Of a DNA stretch of 64,000 bases, positions 6,666 through 17,099 are shown one piece after another; the stretch's first letter is position 1, and each line of letters begins with the position of its first letter. The DNA is from an uncultured Bacteroides sp. GTDB taxonomy: Bacteria > Bacteroidota > Bacteroidia > Bacteroidales > Bacteroidaceae. The notes beneath the pieces are model-generated. The model was not told where the DNA came from and did no database searches. It was given only the letters and a program-made list of their open reading frames with translations. The stretch covers positions 1 through 64,000 of the forward strand of contig CAAEFE010000095.1 of assembly GCA_900755095.1 (NCBI GenBank), in the 5' to 3' direction. The translations under genes and the position numbers were made by a program.

Positions 6666-8603
6666 TTAAAATTCTTCATAAGCAAATTTCCATGCTTTGC
6701 CCTCCATAGCCCAGTCCCAACGGACATTCTTCCCGAGCCACACAAATATCTGACGCGGAACGTCCACTGTATTGAATGTCTTGACATAAAACGTCTTGTC
6801 CGATTCAGGAATGGGATGGATGGCGGGCGATAAACTACTGCCCGATAGCCATACATCAGCAGCACCACGATCAATCACAAAATCATCCGTAGCATCCTCA
6901 CCATTGTCTTTTGCATAGTTCTTCAATGTAGGTTCCATCTGATCATCCTCAAGGTCACATGGCCAATATCCTTTCAGATTATCCCAGTATTTATAGGAAT
7001 CCTTCAATAAATGCAACTGATTTTTACCTGCATACAAGGCGACATCTTCTTTAGGAATAGCGACATCATATATCTGTAAATTTGTAACATAAATGTAATT
7101 GCTGAATTGCTGGTTTTTTGTATTTTGTTGTGAATTTTGCGAATCTCTATTTTCCGTTCCTCCTATACGCAATGGCGCATCTGTGGAAGGAAAAGATTTA
7201 TTCTGGGTATAACCATTAACGATCTCACTATTTTTGTAGCTCAACTGATTATTTAATTCTCCGTCTATATAAATAGTCAACAATGTATTTGCCGGCTTTT
7301 TAGGATCAGGGTTCGGCTCCAATGTCAAAGTAAGAACATGCCATTGACTCCAGTCCAGATTGTTCTCATCTTTAGTTTGTATGAGCCATCTTTTTCCACC
7401 AAATCCGAAACAAATACGTCTATTATTGGTATCCGCATTAAAATGAAAAAACCAGCCATTACCAACTTTGGTTTTTTCGTCCATATTAGAACTCTTAGAA
7501 AGAATCACATATTTTCGAGAATTATAGACACTTGAACTTAAGAAAAACTGAATGGTAACAGGTTCTATTTCATTTTTATCATTAAAATAAAATTCACCCA
7601 TTTCTGTATTTCCTAACCGTGCCGATTCCGCATAACGATTGGGATTCGGATTTCTATAATCATAGGACCAAGCAGGTGTAGAAAAAGAATAAGAAAGGGC
7701 CGTATTCCCCGGAGCTGCCTGTATCTGTGAGACCAGACGTTCATTGTACATCAAGGTGAATGTATTGCGCGATACATCCGCATAATGGTCTGCGAACTCC
7801 TTTCCTTCTACCATCTGCACGTCTCCTCCATAGTTGGACGTGACAATGATCAACCAGTTCTCATTTTCATAACCGGGACGTTCTTTCAGCGCACTCCACA
7901 TTTCACCAATGTAATTATCCAATACACCGATAGCATTTACAACCGCCTCTGTAGGGGTGCCGTTCTCATTATAGAACTCTCCACCGGCTGCTTCGCGTAC
8001 CCCACCAAATTCCGCAACAATTAAATCTGACGTATCAGGCAGTTTTAATTCTTCTAATACTCCGTTTTTTACTGCCTCATCCGTATTCACTTCAGGAGCT
8101 GTCATTCCCTTGACCGCAAAAGTTTGCCTGAATTTTTCATCCACCGCATACATACTGACAAGACTATTTTCCTCAACCAGACGTGAAATGAAATTGTCAG
8201 TTCCGGCTATCAGGTCATCCTCCGTCTTTATGTCATGCGTAGTGTTGCCTATCATCAAATTGGCCCAACCACGCGCATTCGTCATTTCTCCACCGGCAAT
8301 GTTGTTACTTCCATCCGCTAACCCATAATCTGTATACAAGGCATGAGCAATCATGGATTTCAGGTTAGGAGCTTTATATGCATTTCGCGCCGCCTGTACT
8401 GCTCTACCGGCTGCACCATCCATTACCACCAGCAGCACATGTCCCGATTCATAGTTGGAACCGGATGCCGGATAATCATATCTCAACGAATCTTCCATTA
8501 CCTCATTGCAGGCAGTCACTAAAAGGAGTAATATCCCCAGAAAACATGTACCGGCAAGATTCGTTATTCTTTTGTAGTTATTTACTTTCATACATTTATT
8601 CAT
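6666..8603 (-). CDS. Alkaline-phosphatase-fold lipoprotein with LamG-like domain, active site degenerate
   Basis: A 645-aa lipoprotein (lipobox LVTAC), paralogous in layout to the 2088-4196 product. Residues about 50-270 have the phosphatase-superfamily order: LLVVMDGAAG, nucleophile-type GGEMTNARGWANLMIG, and ITSNYGG in the form IVTSNYGG. The motif normally SDHG is SNYG, so both metal ligands are changed, and the D-x-x-G-H segment (here AEFGGVREAAGG) has no His. Residues about 330-560 are a LamG-like sandwich with WSQWHVLTLTLEP and LTIYIDGEL. The C-terminal 70 residues resemble the end of the paralogue. It abuts the DUF5008-like gene with no gap. Probably a surface binding protein rather than a phosphatase. 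Confidence 0.7.
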   Translation of the reverse strand: MNKCMKVNNYKRITNLAGTCFLGILLLLVTACNEVMEDSLRYDYPASGSNYESGHVLLVVMDGAAGRAVQAARNAYKAPNLKSMIAHALYTDYGLADGSNNIAGGEMTNARGWANLMIGNTTHDIKTEDDLIAGTDNFISRLVEENSLVSMYAVDEKFRQTFAVKGMTAPEVNTDEAVKNGVLEELKLPDTSDLIVAEFGGVREAAGGEFYNENGTPTEAVVNAIGVLDNYIGEMWSALKERPGYENENWLIIVTSNYGGDVQMVEGKEFADHYADVSRNTFTLMYNERLVSQIQAAPGNTALSYSFSTPAWSYDYRNPNPNRYAESARLGNTEMGEFYFNDKNEIEPVTIQFFLSSSVYNSRKYVILSKSSNMDEKTKVGNGWFFHFNADTNNRRICFGFGGKRWLIQTKDENNLDWSQWHVLTLTLEPNPDPKKPANTLLTIYIDGELNNQLSYKNSEIVNGYTQNKSFPSTDAPLRIGGTENRDSQNSQQNTKNQQFSNYIYVTNLQIYDVAIPKEDVALYAGKNQLHLLKDSYKYWDNLKGYWPCDLEDDQMEPTLKNYAKDNGEDATDDFVIDRGAADVWLSGSSLSPAIHPIPESDKTFYVKTFNTVDVPRQIFVWLGKNVRWDWAMEGKAWKFAYEEF

Positions 8604-10439
8604 TTAAGGTTCATTGTTTGTATTTTCAGCTAAATCTACTTTAAGCATCACGATATTATTCATTCTCTTACCATCAAAAGAACTAAAATCCCCTGTAAGC
8701 AAAAGTCCGTTAACATTGTCCGAAGTTAAAGAATACTGCGCGTCATATAATTGACCATAAAATCTTCCGGGTACATTGAAACGCTGTATAGCATCTCCTT
8801 TCATATCCAGTATTAAGAATCCCTGTCGTGTGATACCATCATACTTGGTAAATGTTCCGGAAATGACAACATGGGGCATAGCTGTTTCACCATTTGCATT
8901 CAAATCTACAATCTTCGCAAAATTCAAAATTCCGCCTTCCAATTCTTTCAGGACAAAACCTGGGTCCGGATTTCCCTCCGCATCCAGAATGACCATTCCT
9001 TGCGCCGGCTGTCCGTTGAATGTAGTGAAACTACCGACAAGCACAATACGTTCCTGTTCCATCCCGTTTTCATCTTTAAAAGATGTACAAGTGATTCTAT
9101 TTATGTCTCCGTTAGCTCCGCCTACAACACTCTGAAATGCATCGTCCACCTGTCCGTTCTTATCAAGTTTCACAATATTCCAGACTGGCTTTCCATCAAA
9201 GGAAGTAAATGCTCCGACTATAATGAGAGATTCGTCACTCAACATACAAGCATCTTTTATTTCTCCCGTTGTTCCCGGCAATGATTCTTCCTCATTCTGC
9301 AGGCTCCGGCGATATGTCTTATCAAGCTGTCCGATTTCGTCCATTCTCATCACTGAACGCGCCGGAGTTAATATTTCAGCTGCCAACAGTCGCTTATTGG
9401 CATCACAAGTGGTATTGTCATAATCTGTCATCCGATGAACCGTGAAATTCCCTATAGCTATTATTTTTCCATCAGAGGTACTGAAAGCACGGATTATTTT
9501 TTCCGACATCATGGTTCCACCAACAAATGCCGGTACAGATATATCATAGGTTTTTCCAGTGTAATCAGAAAATTTCTTGGTTTCTGTCTTTATAGTAAGG
9601 TCATTATTCGCCAAAAGAATATTCTTAAATTCAAAGCCCCCCAACGAGGCACTATAAGTCTCGTATTCCCGAAATGCTCCATAAATCAAAGCTCTTGGTG
9701 ACTCTTTGTCCGCTTTCCAATAATTCATACCATCTACCTCGGGATAATAAAATTCATCCGTATTTTCATCATAAAACGAACCTGTCGCAATTCCACGTCC
9801 TATCTTGATTTTATCGGCAGTACCGTATTTTATTAATCCCTTTTCATTATTAATCATGGCAATTCCACCATAGGGTTTAGTTTTCTCCTGCCTAAAATCG
9901 CCACATAAATAAAATTCGCTGGTCAATTCTGTATTTCCACACCATGGAACGCAAGAATAAATCAATCCATTATAAGGACCTGTTTTATAATATTCAAAAC
10001 CCTCATCTATGGATACACTACCCAGTATGCTAAAATAAGGACCATAAAATATCTGATTTTCCAAAACAAGATAAGTGGTTCCTGAACTTACAGCTTCCGG
10101 AACTACAATGGTCAATGTAGAATCCGTAGCACTTTCTATCTTACATTTCTCGTCAGAGATATAAAAGTCAAAATCAAAAGTATCTTCTTCCGGATGGCAA
10201 TATTTAGCCAGACCGGATGCCTTAAAAATAACTTGTTCTCTCGGGCCGGCAGACTCCGGAGATGGTTTTTCTGATAATAACTTGACCTCTAAAGGAGCAC
10301 GGCCACCGGCATACGGGTCTTCCTTGATCGAATTTGCTTCATCCTCATTACATCCCGCCAAGGCTAACACACAGACTGCCAGACAGACCATGTTCGCTGC
10401 CTTACACAACCAACTATTATAATAATCTATCTTATTCAT
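8604..10439 (-). CDS. DUF5008-like lipoprotein with TIG-type domain and delta-60-like propeller repeats
   Basis: A 611-aa lipoprotein (lipobox ALAGC). After a TIG/IPT-like Ig domain (about 45-140), several blade-like repeats follow with a G-x-F-T-x-F-[DN]-G-x-P core: VGAFTSFDGKPVWNIVKLD, VGSFTTFNGQPAQGMVILD, SGTFTKYDGITRQGFLILD and TGDFSSFDGKRMNNIVMLK. This is typical of delta-60 repeat beta-propellers. I assign DUF5008 from memory of this architecture beside FAS1 lipoproteins in SusCD operons. It overlaps the FAS1 gene upstream by 8 bp. The role is probably glycan or protein binding at the cell surface; no catalytic motif was seen. Confidence 0.65.
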   Translation of the reverse strand: MNKIDYYNSWLCKAANMVCLAVCVLALAGCNEDEANSIKEDPYAGGRAPLEVKLLSEKPSPESAGPREQVIFKASGLAKYCHPEEDTFDFDFYISDEKCKIESATDSTLTIVVPEAVSSGTTYLVLENQIFYGPYFSILGSVSIDEGFEYYKTGPYNGLIYSCVPWCGNTELTSEFYLCGDFRQEKTKPYGGIAMINNEKGLIKYGTADKIKIGRGIATGSFYDENTDEFYYPEVDGMNYWKADKESPRALIYGAFREYETYSASLGGFEFKNILLANNDLTIKTETKKFSDYTGKTYDISVPAFVGGTMMSEKIIRAFSTSDGKIIAIGNFTVHRMTDYDNTTCDANKRLLAAEILTPARSVMRMDEIGQLDKTYRRSLQNEEESLPGTTGEIKDACMLSDESLIIVGAFTSFDGKPVWNIVKLDKNGQVDDAFQSVVGGANGDINRITCTSFKDENGMEQERIVLVGSFTTFNGQPAQGMVILDAEGNPDPGFVLKELEGGILNFAKIVDLNANGETAMPHVVISGTFTKYDGITRQGFLILDMKGDAIQRFNVPGRFYGQLYDAQYSLTSDNVNGLLLTGDFSSFDGKRMNNIVMLKVDLAENTNNEP

Positions 10440-11232
10440 CGTTCTTCTCTTTTATATACATATCTTCAAGTTCTTCTTCCCGGACAGTTGTTTTTATGAG
10501 ACCGCTGTTGCCGCCTCTTTTCTTCGGGTAATCAACTCCCGCCTCAAGCGCACGCCATAATAGACCAGAAATAGAGAATCCTAGATAATGGTCCAGCCGA
10601 AGAACATGTACAATGCCATTTGTCGGTTCGATATTGCAGGACGACACATACGCATACTCCGGATAACCAAAATCCTGATAAGCATACATGACTTGTCTGT
10701 ATCCGGCATACTTTATACCGCTGGCATCTCCGTAGCATACACCCATCGTCATCTTGTAACTACGGTCGTAAGTGAAATTAGTCTGTCCGGGAAACGCACT
10801 CACTGCTGCCGTATCTATCTGAGCGATATCATTCAATCTGTACTTTCCTTCCATGACATACATTCCGATAAGATCTTCCCACACAGCCGGTTTCACTTGA
10901 GAAAGTTCCGTTATCTTATCCATCCCCTGATAATTGTAAAGATAATAGTTCATTCGTTCCACACTCTTGGCGATGGTAAAATCCGTCGGAGCAAAAAAGG
11001 TCACTTCTTCATTGGTCAGGATATCTTCCCATTTAGTCAATTTGATGACTTTTACCAAGTCTTTGAATAAATCGGGGCGCGACTCCAGATATTGCATCAC
11101 ATTCCCGTCAAAATAAGGATTACTCGTTCCGCCGTCTACCAAATAATCGTCGCTATTACAACTACCAAGTGACAGAGTCGCCAGCAGGAATGCACATATT
11201 CCAAAAATTAGTTTTCTACTATTATTTTTCAT
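10432..11232 (-). CDS. FAS1 (fasciclin)-like lipoprotein, SusCD 1 accessory
   Basis: A 266-aa lipoprotein (lipobox LGSC). It has FAS1 hallmarks: an N-terminal helix with MQYLESRPDLFKDLVKVIKLT, the TFFAPTDFTI motif, and a C-terminal NGIVHVLRLDHYL strand. FAS1 domains are adhesion modules. In SusCD operons such proteins are thought to sit on the outer surface beside the SusD lipoprotein. It lies 24 bp downstream of susD-1. A second, more divergent FAS1-like gene occupies the same place after susD-2, so each SusCD pair has its own. Confidence 0.75.
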   Translation of the reverse strand: MKNNSRKLIFGICAFLLATLSLGSCNSDDYLVDGGTSNPYFDGNVMQYLESRPDLFKDLVKVIKLTKWEDILTNEEVTFFAPTDFTIAKSVERMNYYLYNYQGMDKITELSQVKPAVWEDLIGMYVMEGKYRLNDIAQIDTAAVSAFPGQTNFTYDRSYKMTMGVCYGDASGIKYAGYRQVMYAYQDFGYPEYAYVSSCNIEPTNGIVHVLRLDHYLGFSISGLLWRALEAGVDYPKKRGGNSGLIKTTVREEELEDMYIKEKNDE

Positions 11233-11256
11233 GATAATATACTATTCTGTTTCAAG

Positions 11257-12786
11257 TTATTCCCAATATAGATTCTTTGTCATATACGGATTATTATCCA
11301 GTGCTTTCTTATAGATAGGCCAGGTCCAGGAACCTTGTTTAAGGTCGGCCTTTTTTTCACGATGCCCACTTTCATCGGCAAAGACTGCAAAATCAGTATC
11401 GCAGATCTTCTGTGTACGCACCAGATCGTAAAAATACTGTCCTTCGCCCATCAATTCACGTACACGCTCCCAATAAATAGAAGCATCCAGATTATCTGCA
11501 TCTGTAAAATCTGGAGCACCCGCCCGCTGTCTGATGCGGTTAACTTCACGCAAGGCATCGTTACTTTCACCCAGATTGTTCAACGCTTCAGCATAGAGCA
11601 AGATAGCGTCAGCCAAACGGAATACAATGTAATTACCGGCATTGGGAATCGTGCTATTTCCGTTAGTATCGGCGTTCAACAATTTTATAATCTCCAATCT
11701 TCGTGCAGTACCCACATAATCATCATCATCAAGATATAGATAATTAAACCAGGACTCTTTGCGCATATCAGCAGTCTCCTCCGGATAGAGTTGCTTCAAA
11801 AAGACTTCGCTATACTTGAACTCCGGTTCTGTACGATTCCGTATTTTATATACCACTTTTGTACACCACATGTGATCTGTTTTAAATATCTCACCCATAG
11901 TGACATTCTGTGCAATCTCAAACAAACCTTCATTGCTTTCTCCTTGAAACACTTCTGACATTTGGCTCATTGACTGCAAGGAATAGATACTACTATCTAT
12001 CCAAGAATCCGTTTCAGCCAAACGCCTCACCTCATTATAATAAGTTACCGCATTGTTTTCGTCGAAAAATGCCAGCCACATATTCATGTGCATCATTAGT
12101 GTCAATACCGCTCCCCGGTTGGCACGCAGGCTGCCACTTCCATTCCGCCACGGCAAAATACCCTTATCAGGGTCATTATCCAATACAGTCTGTAAATCTG
12201 CCAAACAAGTTTTCAAAACTACTGTCTTGTCCATTCGTGGCAGTGGAGCAGCTGCATAAGCCTCCGTATAATAGGGTACATCACCAAAAATACGCACCAT
12301 AAAGAAATAAGCCAGATTACGCAAGAATTTACATTCCGCCCGATAACGTTCCACTTCTACGGCTGACAGTTCCTTCACATTGGCAACCTCCTCAATCATA
12401 ATATTGGCACTCTGCACTACTTTATACATATTCTGCCAGTTATAGATAGCGCCAAAATCAGAGGAGGTTCCCTCTTCTTTACTATCTTTCTTCGCTTTAT
12501 AATTTTTCATATCATTCTGAATCAGATAAAGATAGTTATTTGTATTCTGTCCCGTGATTGGAGCACAGCGTACATCACCGGCATAAAGAAAAAATCCATT
12601 ATCTGTAGTTGCCTTACGCAAATTTTGATAAACACTCAACATAAATGCCTCTGCGTTAGCAGCAGATTCCCAGAATTTATCACCCGGCATCTTATCTTCA
12701 TCATCGGTATCCAGATTGCATCCGCAAAAAGTGGATGTAAAGATTAACAATAATCCTATTGATATATATTTCAGCATAATTCTCAT
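11257..12786 (-). CDS. SusD/RagB-family nutrient-binding lipoprotein (pair 1)
   Basis: A 509-aa lipoprotein (lipobox FCGC) with the helical SusD/RagB fold. Typical landmarks are the N-terminal FWESAANAEAFMLSVYQNLRKA, the central AECKFLRNLAYFFMVRIFGDVPYYTE, and the C-terminal RLADAILLYAEALNNLGESNDALREVNRIRQRAG followed by IYWERVRELMGEGQYFYDLVR. SusD proteins cap the SusC channel and bind the oligosaccharide. It sits 10 bp after susC-1, the usual coupled arrangement. Ligand specificity cannot be read from the sequence. Two possible starts (ATG at 12786 and 12777) differ by three residues. Confidence 0.93.
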   Translation of the reverse strand: MRIMLKYISIGLLLIFTSTFCGCNLDTDDEDKMPGDKFWESAANAEAFMLSVYQNLRKATTDNGFFLYAGDVRCAPITGQNTNNYLYLIQNDMKNYKAKKDSKEEGTSSDFGAIYNWQNMYKVVQSANIMIEEVANVKELSAVEVERYRAECKFLRNLAYFFMVRIFGDVPYYTEAYAAAPLPRMDKTVVLKTCLADLQTVLDNDPDKGILPWRNGSGSLRANRGAVLTLMMHMNMWLAFFDENNAVTYYNEVRRLAETDSWIDSSIYSLQSMSQMSEVFQGESNEGLFEIAQNVTMGEIFKTDHMWCTKVVYKIRNRTEPEFKYSEVFLKQLYPEETADMRKESWFNYLYLDDDDYVGTARRLEIIKLLNADTNGNSTIPNAGNYIVFRLADAILLYAEALNNLGESNDALREVNRIRQRAGAPDFTDADNLDASIYWERVRELMGEGQYFYDLVRTQKICDTDFAVFADESGHREKKADLKQGSWTWPIYKKALDNNPYMTKNLYWE

Positions 12787-12796
12787 ATTTAAAAGA

Positions 12797-15700
12797 TTAT
12801 AAACTCAATACCACACCCATTGTCCATGTGCGACTGTTAGGATAGCCACCCGACGTGTCACGTCCCAGACCATTCACACTTTCGGGACTGATACCTGAAT
12901 AATTGGAGAATGTCCAAATATTGTTGACCGAAGCTTTCAACGTAACCCCTCTTACCCGGAAAAAGTCAAGCCACCGTTTCGGAAAGCGATAAGACAGCGA
13001 CACAGTATTCAGTTTGAAATAAGAACCTTCTTCCAAAAAGAGAGTCTGTGCTTCTCTGAACGGATCAATCACCTTATTGTGATGATAGTTGTACGGATTG
13101 GGATAAATCGCATTGTAACGGTTGTTTTCTGTCCAAAAATTATATTTTTCAATCGGAGATAAAGACGCATCTTTCCTCAAACTTTCAATAGACTTCCGTA
13201 CCGGATCATCGTATGCTTTAAAAGATTTTGCCAGCACAGAATTAATAATATCGCGTTTAAAGACAAAAGATGTATTTACATGCATCGAAAATTCTTTATA
13301 AGAGAGATTGAAGAACAGTCCACCGGTTACCTTTGGACGGGCATTTGCTGCCACTACACGGTCTTTGTCATCAATAACATAATCGCCATTCACATCTACC
13401 CAGATAGGATCTCCGGCCTTGAAATATGCTTCATCCGTATTCTTCCCCCCTAACCTTAGGCGCTTGCCTGTAGCCGGATCTACCGGAACGTCTTCGTCTG
13501 TGGCATATACACCTTTATTAATATAGAGCAACATCGAAGTAGTATTTCCACCCAAACGATTGGCTACCCATGCGTCACTATTCAAAATCTGACGGGCCTC
13601 ATTCGGCAACTTGGTAATCACATCTCTGTTTAGTGCAAAGTTCAATCCGATCAACAAATTCCATTTGCTCTGCACTGATAATGGTTTTCCTCGCAAAGAT
13701 ACCTCCAGACCGTAATTGACCAGACTCACTTCCGTACTCCTCACTTTTTCAAATCCTGCATGGTTAGGCAGCTCAATATCACTCAACTGATTATCCACTT
13801 GACGGTAATAAGCATCAATATTCGCACTCAAACGGTTGTTGAATATAGACATATCATAACCGAAGTTCCAAGTAGTGGTAGTAACAGGATCCAGATTTAT
13901 GTTAGGCAATCTTTTATAATCAATCGGAATATATGATTCGCCATTGTAAGTGTTTCCCGGATCTATATCATAAGTACCGAACACATCGTAGCGGGTAGCC
14001 TTGTATTTGACAACCTGTCCCCACGTCAGACGGAAACTCATATTATCAAGCCAGGTAAACCGGTCCATAAAACTTTCATAGCCGATATTCCAACGGAATC
14101 CCAAACTTGGATTTATGTTCCACTTCGTACGAGTGCCATATACGGAACTTAGCTCCGGACTTATTGTAGGGTCGAAAATATATTTGTCTCCACCTGCTTT
14201 AAATGAATCTTTAGTTTTAATTTTGAAATTCGGAGCGAACATAAAAGAAAAAGTACTCTGATTCTGACTAACAGTAGCACTACCTTCCGATTTACCATGA
14301 CCTACCGGACCGATAATGTAATCGTTGGGGAGGCCTGTATATGTGATACTGTTGCCTGTTGATGTCCGTGAATTATAACGGATACCGGTTGTCAGCCCCA
14401 GCATGACATATTTTAAATCAAAAGTACGTGAGACATGGGTATCGATATACACTTTCGATTCATTACTATTGTAATTATAAGCAATGGCAGAATACTTGCT
14501 GTCGCTCAAGATAGCAGGTGTGAATTTTTCCTGGTCGGTAGAGTTATAGGAGTAATTGAACGTTCCTCTCCATTTGATATCAAATGGCAAGGCATAACCT
14601 AAATTCACCGTAGCGGAATAATTGGATTTCACGGTTGAATTCTCGACGCCGAACACCTGCAAAGCCGCTACGGAAGCCGAGTAGAGAGATGGTGGCGGCA
14701 ATAGTGAAGAAGCACTGGCACCACTCGCCACACCGGACTGTGAAACTGCATTTCCACTACCAGTACTATTGTCGGTAAATCCGACTTTCATATCGACACC
14801 GATTGTGAATTTCGAATTAGGAGATGTATAATTCATGTTTCCCGTAAGGGCATAACGGTTAAAGTCTGTATTCTTCACAATACCTTTCTCTGTATAATAA
14901 TTACCGTTCACTTTATAGTTGAACAAATTATCACCACCCGAGAAGCTTATGTTATGAGACTGATTGTACGTGACCCGATAGAACTGATCTTGCCAGTCTG
15001 TATTATTATTAAAATATGGATTCAGACTGTCAGAAACAGCAGGCATGAACATTATATCCTGATATCCGTGATACAATTGGGATGTATCATTATTCAATAT
15101 CTGCCATTTTAACAGATTCCGCTCCGTATTACCGATTGCCACTTCACGCAAACTGGGCGGAGTGGAGATGGTAAAATTGCCTGAATAAGTCACACGGGGC
15201 TTGGGAGAATCTCCTTTTTTAGTTTCGATAAGAATAACTCCATAAGCACCGGCCGAGCCATACAGTGAAGTAGCGGCAGCATCTTTCAAAATCTGTATAT
15301 TGGCAATATCTTCTACAGGAATATTAGAGATTGGACTTACCCCTGATCCGGAAATCAATCCCTCGGCATTGTAGTCCTCTACATCTGTCTGCGGAATACC
15401 GTCCACCACAAAAAGTGGAGCGGAAGAAGCAAGATCCCACCCGCTATCATTATTCCCCACAAGAGAAATATCCGAAACACCTCGAATATTGTATGTACCT
15501 GATGCTCCCGGCAAACCATTATTCATCTGGATATCCATACCAGCTACACGCCCTTGCAACAAGTTCATGATGTTAGGTACAGGGGTATCCGCCAGTTCTT
15601 TCGCATCGATTACTGTAGCAGATGCAGTCAGGTTAGCTTTGCTGACTCTACGTTGCCCCACAATGACCGTTTCCTGAACTTCGTTGATATTTTCTTCCAG

Positions 15701-16009
15701 AAAGATACTAATACCGGAAACAGACTTCTTTACTTTATAAATAGTGGGTTTATAAGAGACATAAGTAAATACCAGCTCTGAACCGACAGGAACCTTAATG
15801 GAAAATCCTCCTTCCAAATCGGAAGCTGTCCCCCGGATTCTTTTTTGTGTTTTGGCATCCCGGCAGATGATATTCACACCCGGAAAAGTCTCGTTATTCC
15901 CGGCTTTGTCATAAACTGTCCCGCTGACTATCACTGCTCCATCCTGCGCCACAGAACCTGTGACCACGAAAAACAATGTAAACAATAGTAAAATATATCG
16001 ATTTTTCAT
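12797..16009 (-). CDS. SusC/RagA-family TonB-dependent outer-membrane transporter (pair 1)
   Basis: A 1070-aa protein with signal peptide (MKNRYILLLFTLFFVVTGSVAQ). It has an N-terminal carboxypeptidase-regulatory-like domain (VSGTVYDKAGNNETFPGVNI), a plug (about 110-260, including AAATSLYGSAGAYGVILIETKKG) and a 22-strand barrel ending in a C-terminal aromatic-rich strand. It imports oligosaccharides bound by the adjacent SusD, using TonB energy. It is preceded within 19 bp by the DUF5007-like gene, so it is read from the same transcript as the second pair. Length is normal for the family. Confidence 0.95.
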   Translation of the reverse strand: MKNRYILLLFTLFFVVTGSVAQDGAVIVSGTVYDKAGNNETFPGVNIICRDAKTQKRIRGTASDLEGGFSIKVPVGSELVFTYVSYKPTIYKVKKSVSGISIFLEENINEVQETVIVGQRRVSKANLTASATVIDAKELADTPVPNIMNLLQGRVAGMDIQMNNGLPGASGTYNIRGVSDISLVGNNDSGWDLASSAPLFVVDGIPQTDVEDYNAEGLISGSGVSPISNIPVEDIANIQILKDAAATSLYGSAGAYGVILIETKKGDSPKPRVTYSGNFTISTPPSLREVAIGNTERNLLKWQILNNDTSQLYHGYQDIMFMPAVSDSLNPYFNNNTDWQDQFYRVTYNQSHNISFSGGDNLFNYKVNGNYYTEKGIVKNTDFNRYALTGNMNYTSPNSKFTIGVDMKVGFTDNSTGSGNAVSQSGVASGASASSLLPPPSLYSASVAALQVFGVENSTVKSNYSATVNLGYALPFDIKWRGTFNYSYNSTDQEKFTPAILSDSKYSAIAYNYNSNESKVYIDTHVSRTFDLKYVMLGLTTGIRYNSRTSTGNSITYTGLPNDYIIGPVGHGKSEGSATVSQNQSTFSFMFAPNFKIKTKDSFKAGGDKYIFDPTISPELSSVYGTRTKWNINPSLGFRWNIGYESFMDRFTWLDNMSFRLTWGQVVKYKATRYDVFGTYDIDPGNTYNGESYIPIDYKRLPNINLDPVTTTTWNFGYDMSIFNNRLSANIDAYYRQVDNQLSDIELPNHAGFEKVRSTEVSLVNYGLEVSLRGKPLSVQSKWNLLIGLNFALNRDVITKLPNEARQILNSDAWVANRLGGNTTSMLLYINKGVYATDEDVPVDPATGKRLRLGGKNTDEAYFKAGDPIWVDVNGDYVIDDKDRVVAANARPKVTGGLFFNLSYKEFSMHVNTSFVFKRDIINSVLAKSFKAYDDPVRKSIESLRKDASLSPIEKYNFWTENNRYNAIYPNPYNYHHNKVIDPFREAQTLFLEEGSYFKLNTVSLSYRFPKRWLDFFRVRGVTLKASVNNIWTFSNYSGISPESVNGLGRDTSGGYPNSRTWTMGVVLSL

Positions 16010-16028
16010 TTCTATATTACATTTAAGA

Positions 16029-17099
16029 TTAATCTTTAATCTCTCCTAACTGAGGCATTCCTTTAGCAAAATGTATCAACATCTCCCAATGCGCTTCTTT
16101 ATAGATAGCAAAGTCAAACACAAAATAACCGGTATTCCGATAACCATACTTTGAGAACCAACTTGTAGCAAACTTTACACTGGCCTTCTCCCCTTTTGAA
16201 TCGGTATATTTTGTCTGCCCGTTAAACAGGGGGAGCGGATAAGCCATATCATACACCACTTCTTTCGGCCCTATCTCCCCTTTCAAGAAACCGGCCTGAA
16301 AAAGTCCTCCCCAATTGGTTTCATTGAAACGACGCGGATCAATGACATTCCAAGACGGATCATAGAAGGAAATAGACAAAGAAGTGGCACCGTCCTGTTT
16401 GTCCTTGTTTTCGCGAAAATAGACATGAATATCTTCCGGTTCGATAGTATAAGAGAATGAAGAACTATTCTGTTCATAGCGCATTCTGGATGTTTCCGGT
16501 GAAACATATTCGGCAATGGCCAGCCCTGTCTGTGAATCATAAATAGACGGTTCGAAATCTACTTCGCGTTTGGGCATAAGACGCATTCTTTTCACTACTT
16601 TATATCCACCGGAATTAGTTATATTCATGTTGAATACATAACCGGAATCGGGCTGACAACGCAAGATACCGGAATTAGCTTCACCCCACATTACAATCTC
16701 GCCGCTATTTTTGCGCACGTCGAAAAGACGACGATATTCAATTCCTCGCTTAGCATTGATCTCGTCAATGGATTTCTCTGTTCCTAAATAGGGTTTCTTC
16801 CATACACGCACGGGATAGAACTCTTCCAATTCGGGCGCCGGCGATCCGTCGTTATGCATCATATCCGTAATCTCAAACGTCAACGGCAAAGTGGAATTAG
16901 CAACATTACATATATCCGTATAGAATACGATATGCCCCATAACCGGATCGAACGTGGTACGCGTATAAGCAACGTTACGGTCGAAAGCATCTTTTTCATC
17001 CGGCAAATATTTATCCACACAACCTGCATTCACCAATAGCATAGCGCACAATAAGCCGCTTTTACCTAATTTGTTACATATTTTTCTTCTATTCTTCAT
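16029..17099 (-). CDS. DUF5007-like lipoprotein
   Basis: A 356-aa lipoprotein (lipobox VNAGC). An Ig-like N-terminal half (FYTDICNVANSTLPLTFEIT) is followed by a beta-rich C-terminal domain ending in YFVFDFAIYKEAHWEMLIHFAKG. I recall DUF5007 proteins next to FAS1/SusD genes in Bacteroidetes, and the size and position fit, but the assignment is from memory. It overlaps the FAS1-like gene by 11 bp and precedes susC-1 by 19 bp, so it links the two SusCD modules in one operon. No enzyme motif was seen. Probably surface-exposed. Confidence 0.55.
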   Translation of the reverse strand: MKNRRKICNKLGKSGLLCAMLLVNAGCVDKYLPDEKDAFDRNVAYTRTTFDPVMGHIVFYTDICNVANSTLPLTFEITDMMHNDGSPAPELEEFYPVRVWKKPYLGTEKSIDEINAKRGIEYRRLFDVRKNSGEIVMWGEANSGILRCQPDSGYVFNMNITNSGGYKVVKRMRLMPKREVDFEPSIYDSQTGLAIAEYVSPETSRMRYEQNSSSFSYTIEPEDIHVYFRENKDKQDGATSLSISFYDPSWNVIDPRRFNETNWGGLFQAGFLKGEIGPKEVVYDMAYPLPLFNGQTKYTDSKGEKASVKFATSWFSKYGYRNTGYFVFDFAIYKEAHWEMLIHFAKGMPQLGEIKD

